64,000 bases of DNA from contig JAJTTP010000035.1 in the NCBI GenBank assembly GCA_023313575.1, positions 62,001-126,000 of the forward strand, written 5' to 3'. Both the position numbers and the translations under genes were made by a program. The stretch's first letter is position 1, and each line of letters starts with the position of its first letter. Of the stretch, positions 24,583 through 34,366 are shown piece by piece. The notes under the pieces were generated by a model, which was given only the letters and a program-made list of their open reading frames with translations, was not told where the DNA came from and searched no databases. The stretch comes from Eutypella sp. D-1 (Eukaryota > Ascomycota > Sordariomycetes > Xylariales > Diatrypaceae).

Positions 24583-25422
24583 ATGATTCCCTTTAATCAC
24601 CAAAATAACGGCAAATCAATCAGCGACTCTCTCGAGTTCCTCGATATTCCCCCCACACACACAACCATGAACGACGGCCCGACTCCACCAACCCAGAGCA
24701 GCGGCGTAACTTCGCCAGCCCACAGAAGCGGCGTAACTTCGCCAGCCCACAGAAGCGGCGTAACTACGCCAGTCCAGAGCGGCGGCGTGACTTCGCCAGC
24801 CCAGAGCGGAGGCGTGACTACTCCACTAGCTCGGCATGGCGGCTCCACGCCGCCAGTCCAGAGCGGTGGCGTAACTCTGCCAACCCAGAGCGGCGGCGTG
24901 ACTTCACCAGGCCAGAGCGGCTCCACGCCGCCAGTCCAGGCCGCGAGCCCGACATCACCCCGAAGGGCGAGCCTTAATGCCAATCTCTTCCTGAAGGCTC
25001 AAAATTCGGGAAACATGTATGCCAGAGCCCTCGGTGAATTCAGGAGCGGGAGAAAAAGGTCACATTTCATTTGGTATATCCTCCCTCAGATCGCCGGACT
25101 GGGACTTTCGTCGAACTCGATGAGGTACGCCATTCCCAGTCTCAAAGTGGCAAAGGAGTACCTCCAACATCCAATTCTGGGCGCGCGTCTCCGCGAAATA
25201 ACCCAAACCATCCTTGCGTGGGACTCACAGGGGAGGAGCATCTCTCATCTGATGGGCAGCCAAATTGACACGGAGAAGCTGAAATCCTCAATGACCTTGT
25301 TCAGGCACGTCGTTGGGGGACACGGCTGTATCTTTCAAAAGGTCCTAGACAAGTATTTCGATGGTAAAACGGACGACCGTACCGACGAGATGCTTGTTGA
25401 AATCATGGTCAAAAATAAATAG
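24583..25422 (+). CDS. DUF1810 protein with repetitive Ser/Thr/Pro N-terminus
   Basis: A single exon of 279 residues from ATG 24583. Residues 38-119 are a tandem array of a nine-residue unit of the type SGGVTSPAQ. Residues about 135-278 match DUF1810: FLKAQNSGNMYARALGEFRSG, then RKRSHFIWYILPQIAGLG, MRYAIPSL, AKEYLQHPILGARLREIT, ILAWDSQGRS, KLKSSMTLFRHV and the closing FQKVLDKYFDG. DUF1810 is mostly a bacterial all-helical family of unknown function (sometimes labelled calpastatin without evidence), with patchy occurrence in fungi, so ancient transfer from bacteria is possible but unproved. The repeat domain looks like an unstructured, heavily O-glycosylatable or phosphorylatable linker. No signal peptide is visible. 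An alternative start is the ATG at 24667, just before the repeats. Flanks are long and empty. Confidence 0.9.
   Translation: MIPFNHQNNGKSISDSLEFLDIPPTHTTMNDGPTPPTQSSGVTSPAHRSGVTSPAHRSGVTTPVQSGGVTSPAQSGGVTTPLARHGGSTPPVQSGGVTLPTQSGGVTSPGQSGSTPPVQAASPTSPRRASLNANLFLKAQNSGNMYARALGEFRSGRKRSHFIWYILPQIAGLGLSSNSMRYAIPSLKVAKEYLQHPILGARLREITQTILAWDSQGRSISHLMGSQIDTEKLKSSMTLFRHVVGGHGCIFQKVLDKYFDGKTDDRTDEMLVEIMVKNK
24694..24939 (+). repeat. 27-bp coding minisatellite in DUF1810 gene
   Basis: About nine imperfect copies of a 27-bp unit encode SGGVTSPAQ-type peptides; variants include SGVTSPAHR, SGGVTTPLA and SGSTPPVQ. Every change in unit length seen is a multiple of three, so the frame is kept. It is translated within the DUF1810 gene. 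Confidence 0.88.
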
Positions 25423-26939
25423 AGCAACAATCACAGCACAGTCCCCTACCCTCTCTCCGAAGACCTTAGCCATGTGGGACAATCAAGTCTCATAGGATCT
25501 AATTAGTCTCCATGATGAAAGGTGCAGGTCCGAGATTGTTGCAGCAGTCCGCATTCTTCTTAACACTATTACTCATTTTCATAGGAAAGAATTCCAGGGC
25601 AATGGCCTAGTTCAACAGAAAATATTAACACCAGTTTTATACGATGTCGATTACAATGTGACTTCTACCGCTGGGGTTTCGGGTGATGCCGACCGAGAAT
25701 CAATCATTGTGAGTGTAATTATGTATGTAAAGATAGTAAAAAGGATGTTGATGCTAAAGAATTATTCAAAACAGAAAGAAAGAAAAAGCAATTGGAAGTG
25801 CCTAGTTATAAGTCATCTAAGTTATAATTACAATAGTGCCGGATCGTAAGGTTCGATCATGCATAGCAACATTTCATAAGGGTTGTTGGCCCATTCTCGC
25901 ATTGGGTGGCCACCTAGAATGCGGGAATCTGGCTGGTTCATACGGCAGAACAACAGATGTCGCCAGTAAAAGTAACATAGACACTTTCCCTGTCCTGTCC
26001 TTTTCTCTGAGCTTTCTATATGAGTGAAAGCTCGCGCATCGTACTTTCCAATTACATACGTATGATGCCATAATTATGCAAATCTATGGTGTTCTAGCAA
26101 CAACAACATTTTAATTAAAACAAATCGAAAAGATTTCGAGCGATACCTGGTACCTAATATTTTGCAGCTCGCTTTCTTTGTTTGCAGTTGAAATTGTAGC
26201 GGTAACGCGGGTGGTGCTCCTCTTTGTTGATCACTTGTGGCTTCGGGTCCGTTGTGGCCCTTTGTAAGCAGGCCCATAGCGATTAACCTCCCACAAGCAA
26301 AACCTACAATCATGAAGTCAATAGCGGATCCTATATTCCTATCCATAATCAGTCTTAAAGAAATTAAATATGCTTTTACTCGGCGTGATTGCTAATTGCT
26401 AATTCCTGTATCCCTAGGTGGTAACCTATTACCAAACAGCGGTTTGACATACAAGCAGATTTCATCCCCGCTGCTCCTCCATCGTTCAAGTTGTGAATTT
26501 TAGCGACTTGGGAAGATCCTTGACGGCAACATGAGCTATCTTGAACGCTTGGCGAGGACTAACCATAGCATGCGTGCTCCTGGGGGACGACCGCCAATGA
26601 AACCTAGACCCCTTCAGATCAGTGATGATGGCCATGACCGCTCGCTTTTCAGCAGACAGCGAGATATCATCATGAACCAGGTACTTGGTACTTCTAGAGT
26701 GAATTCTGGCAAGGCTAACATGGTGGCAGGTATTGAGCCCAACGATTAGAACGTTCAGCTTCGATGGTGGTAGCTCGTTACCTTTTAAGAGAAAATCACC
26801 GTCCCTCAGAAGTGTGTGAACCCAATATACCACATGTGGCAGCAATTCTCTAAGATCCCATCGCATAGCTCCTTCGCCAGATTCGATCGGGTCCGTTGAG
26901 TCGGTCGAGAATGTATGGGATAGAGCTACGTTGCTGGAT
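25423..26939. other. 1.5 kb intergenic, with unassigned antisense frame
   Basis: No gene called. A minus-strand frame (26486-27193, 235 codons) is open but begins at TTG, has no domain I recognise, and its first 250 bp lie opposite the first exon of the SRA gene. The remaining part, 26486-26930, could be an unidentified minus-strand exon. Confidence 0.45.
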
Positions 26940-28092
26940 ATGACGGATAGCGTGCGGCAGTCGCTCGAGCACCGTAATAATCCTGGGTCAAAAGAAAAAG
27001 AAAAAGAACTCGCCAACTTCCTTGAAACGGCACTCAAGGACGAAGACCGTAGTAATCCATCATTAGACTTTGCGACTCTGAAGCACGCCCGTCTCGATAA
27101 ACTACTGGCCGACCTTCTCGCAATCGCGGATTCACCGAGGCACTCTACCCATGACTCCGAACCATGGCCAGAATTCCGTATCGACGTCTCCAACGCGAAT
27201 AACTTGAGGCGAGCCTGGCGGCGGAGGTTCCGGGAGGACTACATTATGATAGACCATCATCGAAGCGCAGAACTGTTGGAAGACAAGTTAAAACACATCA
27301 ATTATATGAACTCGCCAGAAGACGAGCCCGGAAAATGGCACATAGAAGCTCTGGGCCCAGTATCGGAGCTTGAAGGCAACTTGCAATTTAATCCAGGGCA
27401 GTGAGTTCCTGAAACGAAGCTTGTCCTTGACTGGAGACTATCTGACAGGCTGTAGTTGGTGGTTACACATTACCTGTGCCGAAAAGGACGGGGTAGTCGC
27501 CAGTTCCCTGGAGAAGCCTACGAAAGGCCGGTACGGCCCATTGGTGCTGCCGCTGTTGACCGGCGAGGAAAAGCTGATACGAAAAGGAACGTCCAAATAT
27601 ATCAGATTTGGCAGGCCGTCAGACATGCATATCCCGTTGATATCTCAGGTAGGGCGCCAAATCCGGCTCCTCAGGGGTCACGCGTTGAAGAGTGCGTGGG
27701 CACCACAAGCTGGCGTTCGATATGACGGACTGTAAGTCTCTTTTTCTCTGTTGAAGAAACGCATCGCACCTAACGAATAGCCCCCTAGGTACACTATCAT
27801 TCAGTACGGGACAAAGCTAGATGACAAGACGGAAACGCACAGACTAGAGCTTACCCTAGAGAGAGTCGCGGGCCAGAAGTCGATGGAGAATTTTATCCAC
27901 ATTCCCAAGCCGTCCCAACTAGATGACTGGCATCTTTTCCAGAAGCTGGAAGGAGATAAGATCAAGCAAGCACGGAGAGAAACGGGCTACTTGGAGTGGA
28001 AGCTAAGGAAGCAGAACGAGAAGGACGATAGGGAGGATTGGAAACGCTCACTCTTGTTCGCAGCAGATGAGTCGAAGTACCAATTTACCTAA
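26940..28092 (+). CDS. SRA-YDG domain protein (predicted modified-DNA reader)
   Basis: Three exons, 26940-27400, 27456-27731 and 27789-28092, spliced through 55 and 57 bp introns (donors GTGAGT and GTAAGT), give 346 residues in phase. Residues 1-155 are a helical fungal-specific part (ELANFLETALKDED..., FATLKHARLDKLLADLL, RRAWRRRFREDY). From FNPGHWWLHITC to about residue 290 the protein follows a divergent SRA-YDG fold; the best evidence is GRQIRLLRG, then WAPQAGVRYDGLYTI and HRLELTLERVAGQ, which match the conserved end of UHRF1-type SRA domains. A basic/acidic helical tail follows. SRA domains bind methylated or hydroxymethylated cytosine; there is no RING, PHD or nuclease domain here. Inferred role is recognition of modified DNA in the nucleus. 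The start is the first ATG in the frame; a 5' exon further upstream cannot be ruled out. Confidence 0.85.
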
Positions 28093-29419
28093 ACCCTTAA
28101 CACTATCATCGTTAGCAGTGTTCAGCGGTCGTCCCAGTCTGGTGGTGACGATGCTTGATATGATGGCAGCTAGTTTTCTACGTCATCACTCTGGCCTCGA
28201 TCAAGATATTCCTGCTCATTATGGTCTTGTTTTCTGCTACCTATACCGAATACTCCACGATAGAACATTAGATTATAATGCAATGAAACTCCCTCCACAT
28301 GAAAGAGAGCTCAGTCATAATTGGCCAAAGCCACCCGCTATGCTCATACGTATCCGAAGTGCGCTAAAGTGCGACTGGGGACTTTCTCCACCTGTTGACA
28401 GCACTGCTTGACTATCAAATAACTGCAAAATCCCAGTGAATACCGATAATGACTTCGACGTTGGTGAGTCCTGAACACAGCCAGATTGCGTGGGCAAGGA
28501 TAGTAATCCAAGTGTCCGAATTCTTTGTGTCTAAGACTGTGGCCTGGAATGTTGGGGCGCGGGGGCGGGGCAGAGTGGGAATCCAGGCGCTAATTAGGAT
28601 TAGCCGAAGAACAGGGCCTAACTATACGGACAAGACGGAGTGCTGTAAGTACATGGCAAGGATAGCACAGCGGAAGGCAAGCTTACAAGAGGTAAGGCAA
28701 CAGAGGCAAGCTGACAGAGGACAGAGGCAAGCTAGGTGAATTTTTATCCTTGCTTTCATAAATTCTTGGCTCAGCATAATAGCGGCCTACTTGGGTAGCC
28801 AGCAAAAATCTGTTTAATTCGAGCCAACACATGGCATACTCATGTCATACCCAGAAGGTGAGGGCTGGCTATACTGGTGGTTTAGGTACAAGCTGAAGAA
28901 GAACATCATCGGAATCGGGTTAGCGGGATAGGGTACAAAGACGTTTATATATAACACCGATAACACCGACGCGACGAGACAAGACGAAAGATTATGTATG
29001 AAGTTGAGAGGGGCGCCACAAAGCATCAACCTATGTGGGCATTGCCCAGCCTGCCAGCATGGTATAGGGGGTAAGAGAGATTCCGAACTTCAGTCCGAAA
29101 CCCGATTTCTCGGGGCCGAGATCGGTACCAGAGGGTCCATTAGCCCCTTTCTGCCTAGAGCTGAAACTTAGGGGCTTTAGATCTAATCTTATCAGATCAT
29201 TTGATATCCACAACCGACAGCATCGATTTATTTCCTCGACCTTGGCGGCCGTCCCGGCCGAGACCGTCGCAGACGGTAATAAATACTCTTTACGTATCCT
29301 TTTCCCCGATGCGTGGCTTTTAAGATATTGTTTCGCTTCATTTTCACGAAGCTACCACTGAGCTATCGTGATTTCATTTGAAAACCGTAGGTACATTCAT
29401 TTGTAATCCGGAATCCGAC
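28093..29419. other. 1.3 kb intergenic
   Basis: No supported gene. It includes a purine-rich stretch at 28675-28737 with repeated GAGGCAAGCT/ACAGAGG units. A frame at 28067-28411 overlaps the SRA gene end and has no domain. Confidence 0.5.
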
Positions 29420-30927
29420 ATGTTCAAGAAGCCTATCCTCATCGGCCGGGTACTGGCCTTCACATTGGCCTACCTGTTTAATAACCTAAGCCGTGACACC
29501 GCGCTCCGTCTTAGGCACCTAAGATTCCGGATTTTACCATCCACATCCAGCTCCAAAGCGCGACCAGCAGGAATCGGGGAGGAATCAACCGACAAAGATG
29601 ACGAGGAATATTACAATGTTGTGGTGATAGGAGCCTCGTTCGCCGGCTATGAAGCTGCCCGCGTCCTCGCCAAGTCCCTGCCTCTCATCCCGGGTCCCCG
29701 ACGGTGGCGTCTCGTGGTCGTCGAGCCGCACTCCCACTTCCACTTCACATGGGTGCTACCGCGGTTCTGCGTGGTCGGCGAACACGAACACAAAGCCTTC
29801 ATACCTTACGGGGGCTACATCGGGGGCGCATCCCATGATAGGCTCCGTTGGGTCCAGGATCGCGCTGTTGGCGTCACGCGAAAGGCCGTGCAGCTCCAGT
29901 CCGGCGAGGAGATCCCCTACGAATACCTGATCGTAGCCACCGGGTCCCAACTAACGCAGGAGCGCCGCGAGGACAATGGTACCGGTAACAGTCTCCCCAG
30001 TCGCGTCGATGTAGACGGGAAAGAGCAAGGCATCCAGATGCTCAAGGATATGCAGCTAAGGATTCGGAATGCTCGGCACCTCGTCATCGTGGGCGGAGGC
30101 GCTGCCGGAGTTGAGCTGGCCACCGATGCCAAGGATAAGTACCCTGAGAAGGAAGTCGTACTTATCCACTCAAGAGACAAGGTGATGCACCGCTTCGGTC
30201 CGGCCCTACAGGCCGCTGCCATGCAAGGGCTGGAAAAGCTGCATGTGAAGGTGATCACCGGCGACCGTCTTGTCCATCATGATACTGAGAGCGAGATCGT
30301 AACGCTCAGGAGTGGGAATAAGATCCAATGCGATGTCCTGGTATGAATCTCTTCCCGACCTTTCGCGTTGCACTGGCGAAGTAAATAAGCTAACTCATCG
30401 CCCTAGATAAACTGTACCGGCCAGCGACCATCTTCACAGCTCATCGCGGACTTGGCACCAGACTCCATTCTGGAAGGCGGCCAGGTCAACGTCAAGCGGT
30501 CCATGCAGGTTGCTGATGAGGCTCTCCCTAACGTGTATGCCTGTGGCGACGTCGCTGAGACCGGAACGCCCAACCCGAACGCGCGCTCGGCCATGCGACA
30601 GGGGCTTGTTGCGGCGTATAACATCATTTCAGCCATACAGGGGAAGGCGCCCAGTCTGGAATTCGTGCCGCATTTTGTCGAGGGGTTGATCAAGTTAACT
30701 GTAAGTCCGACCTCTGGGAACTGGAAATGAATTTTAATAACCTTTAGTCGCAGTTGGGCCTGGAGAACTCTGTATCCTGGGTCGGCGATGGGGACACGGA
30801 GATGCTGTTCCCGGGCAAGGACAAGGACCTCGCTCTCATGTCTAAACAGGCCTGGTGGAAAATGGGCGCCAAGGCATATGAAGACGTCCCGAACTACTAC
30901 CTAGACACAAGTAACCAGTCGAAGTAG
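29420..30927 (+). CDS. AIF/AMID-like FAD-dependent oxidoreductase
   Basis: Exons 29420-30340, 30407-30700 and 30748-30927 (introns 66 and 47 bp, all phase 0) encode 464 residues. The ATG at 29420 is chosen because the open frame upstream begins with TTG. Residues 5-22 are hydrophobic and may anchor the protein to a membrane or act as a mitochondrial signal. The FAD-binding dinucleotide fold is at residues 67-80 (VVVIGASFAGYEAA), the NAD(P)H fold at 221-234 (LVIVGGGAAGVEL), the YLIVATGS motif near 169-176 and the second FAD motif as VYACGDVAETG in exon 2. This is the type II NADH dehydrogenase/AIF-M2 (AMID, FSP1) pattern. Family members oxidise NAD(P)H, some reduce quinones and some promote apoptosis-like death in fungi. 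Which applies here is not shown. It lies 0.65 kb upstream of, and on the same strand as, the membrane-ankyrin gene. Confidence 0.93.
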
Positions 30928-31579
30928 TAAGGTAATCTCGGTAGAGCGAACTCGAAAAAAGATTTCATATGGCTCTACAGGATCCCTCTCGTATCTAGAG
31001 ATCTAGGCTAGGAGACCGAGTAGTTAAGAATCAATGTTGTCGGCATACTCAGATGCCTGAGATAGTTGAGTGAAGTGGCATAGTTTCATCCCTAGTCACT
31101 CCAATGTACCTATTAATATAATTTTATTTACATAGCAACACTCAATTACGTTCAGCAGCATACTCAGTCTCCTCATGAACAAATAATCATATCTGCCTGG
31201 GGAGTTGACTATGCCAGCCAATCGCAATCCGCCTATATTCTTCAGCTGCTGACGTGCATCAACGCCGGTCGACACACGCAGGATGGATTTGTCACAGTCG
31301 CAACGCATGATCCAGTCTGCCAATAGATGAAGAAAGGCTTATCCCTCAACAGCACGTTTTCAATATTATTCTGTAGGTCAATGCAAACCCCGCAGTCAAG
31401 GTGGAGGCATGTCAACCTACAAATTTTCCTCGCCGGGTACCCTTGCCGTCGTAGCATGAAGACGATATGAGGTCTGTTATCCCTCACAAGCCCACCATGG
31501 ATTTTAAGTTGAGTCTGCGAAGCCATAACTCTTTTCAAATTGTCTCTAGCATCCCGTATTGTTCGCATGCAAATCCATA
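30928..31579. promoter_or_regulatory. Gap between AIF-like and membrane-ankyrin genes
   Basis: A 652 bp gap on the transcribed side of the membrane-ankyrin gene. I see no open gene. It should contain the terminator of the first gene and the promoter of the second; no specific motif stands out. Confidence 0.4.
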
Positions 31580-34366
31580 ATGCTTTTTCTCCGCCTTGTT
31601 ATAGGAGTGTGCTTGGGCAATGCTATCGCGGCAGGGTTGTCCACTGTAGAAGAATGGAACTCCTGGACTAACGACTTCGCAACGGACCTCGCTCCGATCC
31701 TGGCGCTCTTCGGCGAACAGGTTACTAAACAGTTCCTCAGCGAGTCTACCTCTCTTCTAGATTGTCTGATCTTTGCCTTGGCACCTCTTGGAATCGTTAC
31801 TGCTGTGGTATCCGCTATCAGGGTGTCTGGGTCCACTCCATTAAAGGCTTTCATTGGGAGAGCGCAGGAGCCGCATGGGGCTGCTGAGGCTGAGCTCTGC
31901 TCTTCTACCAGCGAGGATGTCTGTGAACTCTGGTCTAACGGTGGTATCTGCCGTGTCTTCGGCAGGCCCAAAATTTTAGAGTTTTTCTACATTAAGAAAG
32001 ACAACGAGTTTTACCCGATATTCGAGGCTTCTATTAATCGAGGACTCCGCATTACACAGCCGTCATGCCGCATCCATGATCCGAAAGCGCTGCTCGACAC
32101 AAAGGATGGTCGTCTTAAAACAGGGTGGTCGGAAACTAGCTGCTCCAAACAGAGTAGTAACTGCTTCTTGGACGCAGAGTCTCAGAAAAGGCAAAGCTTC
32201 GCCCATCAACCCAACTTGACACTCAATGTCGGTATAAGGTCAGGCCCTAAACAACGGATATTCTCTTGGACAGCTTTCGCCATGGGATTTGCTCTGCAGG
32301 TTGGATTCTTCGCATATGCAACCGTGGCTACTTTCTACATGCCCAACCTTCATGCAGATGGTAAACAGTCCGAAGTATGGTACTACGCCACAGCCTTGAC
32401 TGGTACCTTGTTGGTGATCTTTGGCATGGCTAGCTGCGCCAGGCTAATAGATCGACATTCGTCTGAAAGGAGGTTCAAGGTCAGACTTCACCAATATTTG
32501 AATCCAGGGACATGTTAACTGATATATTTACCCCAGGGGCCATACCAAGAGTCAATGATGCACTGGCTTCAGCCAGGAGAGCAACGGGTAGGAGACCAGC
32601 TATTCAACGCCTTCGCTTATTCACGACCCCAACAAGAATACGTCACATCATGGAAATCACTCCCTCTCGAGGAATCACGGCATCCACTATTGCTACTCTT
32701 GACGGCAATATTCTCGTCGCTCGCCGGATTTGTGTGTCAATTCGTGGGCCTAAGAGGCTTGCATCCGTCCATCACATTATATCAGGTAGGAGCGACTGGC
32801 ATCATGGCAATAATACGCGCAACACTGCACAGCAGGCGGCAATTGAGCCCAACTGAGAATGAACTTAACGACTACAATCCATCCATTGGAGGTCATGAAC
32901 TAGACTGGCAGGCATTACACGTTGAACGCGATTCCAAGCTGTGGTGTATCGTCAACTCTGCAGTTTCCTTCCCTGATACTGATAGTCATGTAGCGCACAA
33001 AAGCGTGGAGATGCTCAAGCAATATAATAAATTCACAGGCGAGATAATAGGTCTCCGCTATCGCGAGTCGGATTCGTCTTCGCCGACCGAAACAGAAATC
33101 ATCAAAGATGCAACTTGTACGAACGAAGCGATAGGGTTTATTCGCAAAGGAGAAAGAGAGTTAACAGACGGACCTGTTTCAGAAACCCGTCCGCCGAATC
33201 GTGGTGCCAGAACCCTATACTATAGGACCAGACTGGCATATATGACCAACGATGCTATCAAAAGGCCCGAGAGACGCTGGAACACAGAGGTCCGCCAAGT
33301 TGCAAGCCAGCTACAATACGCCATTCAAGAGTCTGCGGAGTACATATTTTCTGGCCAACTGAAGCTGCCAGGGAAATGGCATGACTGCAAAGCAATAATT
33401 TGGTCGTTGACGTGCGGCACCCCTAATGCCTTGGTCTCGAAAGCGGATACTTATCCTATACACTTCCTCTTATACCGGGATAGGGGCTCGTGGAAAGTAG
33501 ACAAGAACTTCATTGAGGCAGTTCTAGGCCTGTGGTGGTGGTCAGCTTCAACGTTCAGGCCAGCTGGAGACTACTCAAAATTGGAGTTGAGGAACAAGTA
33601 TTTTGCAATTACAGATCCTTCGAGAAAGGTCGAATACACTTCGGCTCTCCGATTATGGGTGTCTAGAACTCGTACCATCAAGGCAGAATCCGCTAGTGTT
33701 CCGACAGAGCATTTCGAAAGCCTCTCGAGTAGTTCGACTACGGCAGCGGAAATGGTTCAGAACTTTTGCGCAAGGGAACCAACGGGATCACTCCAAGAAA
33801 CATCAGAAGATAAGCTATTTATCTCCATCCCGGCGCACTCCTCTCCTATAAAGCTTGTCGCTCAGGACATATACTCCGCTTTTATGTGCAAAATGGCTAA
33901 CCTTTTGGAGCCTATGGAGGAGGTTCGACCTCGGAGCCAGCATCCGAACACAGCCACATCCCCATTGGACGATGCAGTCGGGCTTCCATATCTTAGCCTA
34001 GTGAATTCACATGTCGATACGCTTGCTTGTAAGATTGTGGAATCCGGTATCGCCTCCCGCGAAGAGGCGCTCATGACGATCATCGCACCTCTCTTCCAGC
34101 AATCAAAACTTCCCCCTCTGGCAAAGGTCGTCGAAGATTTGCTATCTCATGCGAGATCACTGCGGCGGAAAGGCAAGTTCCACGCTTGTCAAGATCTATT
34201 GATGGGTGTCCTATATCACTGCGAACACCAATTTCAGGAAAAGGCGGTACGACACCTGGGCGAACTTTACCGAAGGCCGCTAGATCCGCGAGTGAATCCG
34301 ATCATGATTTTGGAGTTAACGGGCTTTCAAACCTTAGAGCTTGCTGCAGTTTCATGCGCGACATAA
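31580..34366 (+). CDS. Membrane-ankyrin protein, N-terminal membrane half (before a frame break)
   Basis: Exon 31580-32479 continues after a 57 bp intron (GTCAGA...CCCCAG with CTGAT branch) at 32537. Without the intron a TAA at 32516 would stop the frame. The first ATG of the frame is 31580. Residues 1-19 resemble a signal or first membrane segment. Then come DFATDLAPILALFGEQVTKQ, a membrane segment at about 61-81, a cysteine-rich soluble part (SSTSEDVCELWSNGGICRVF), two membrane segments around 225-250 and 262-285, and two more after the splice (LLLLLTAIFSSLAGFVCQFVG; LYQVGATGIMAIIRATL), followed by GHELDWQALH. This is a fungal multi-span protein family I know only as uncharacterised; no NACHT or NB-ARC motif is present. 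The frame ends in TAA at 34364, but the natural continuation is in the next frame from about 34276, so this is probably one gene of roughly 1,610 codons with a single-base loss near 34271-34278. Confidence 0.8.

Noticed and set aside
28067..28411. 114-codon frame after the SRA gene
   Set aside because: Overlaps the end of the SRA gene in another frame and has no domain.
34186..34276. ATG at 34186 as a genuine start for a separate ankyrin gene
   Set aside because: The 90 bases after it code conserved-looking sequence in the other frame; the peptide in this frame is unlike the rest. A frame break inside one gene fits better.
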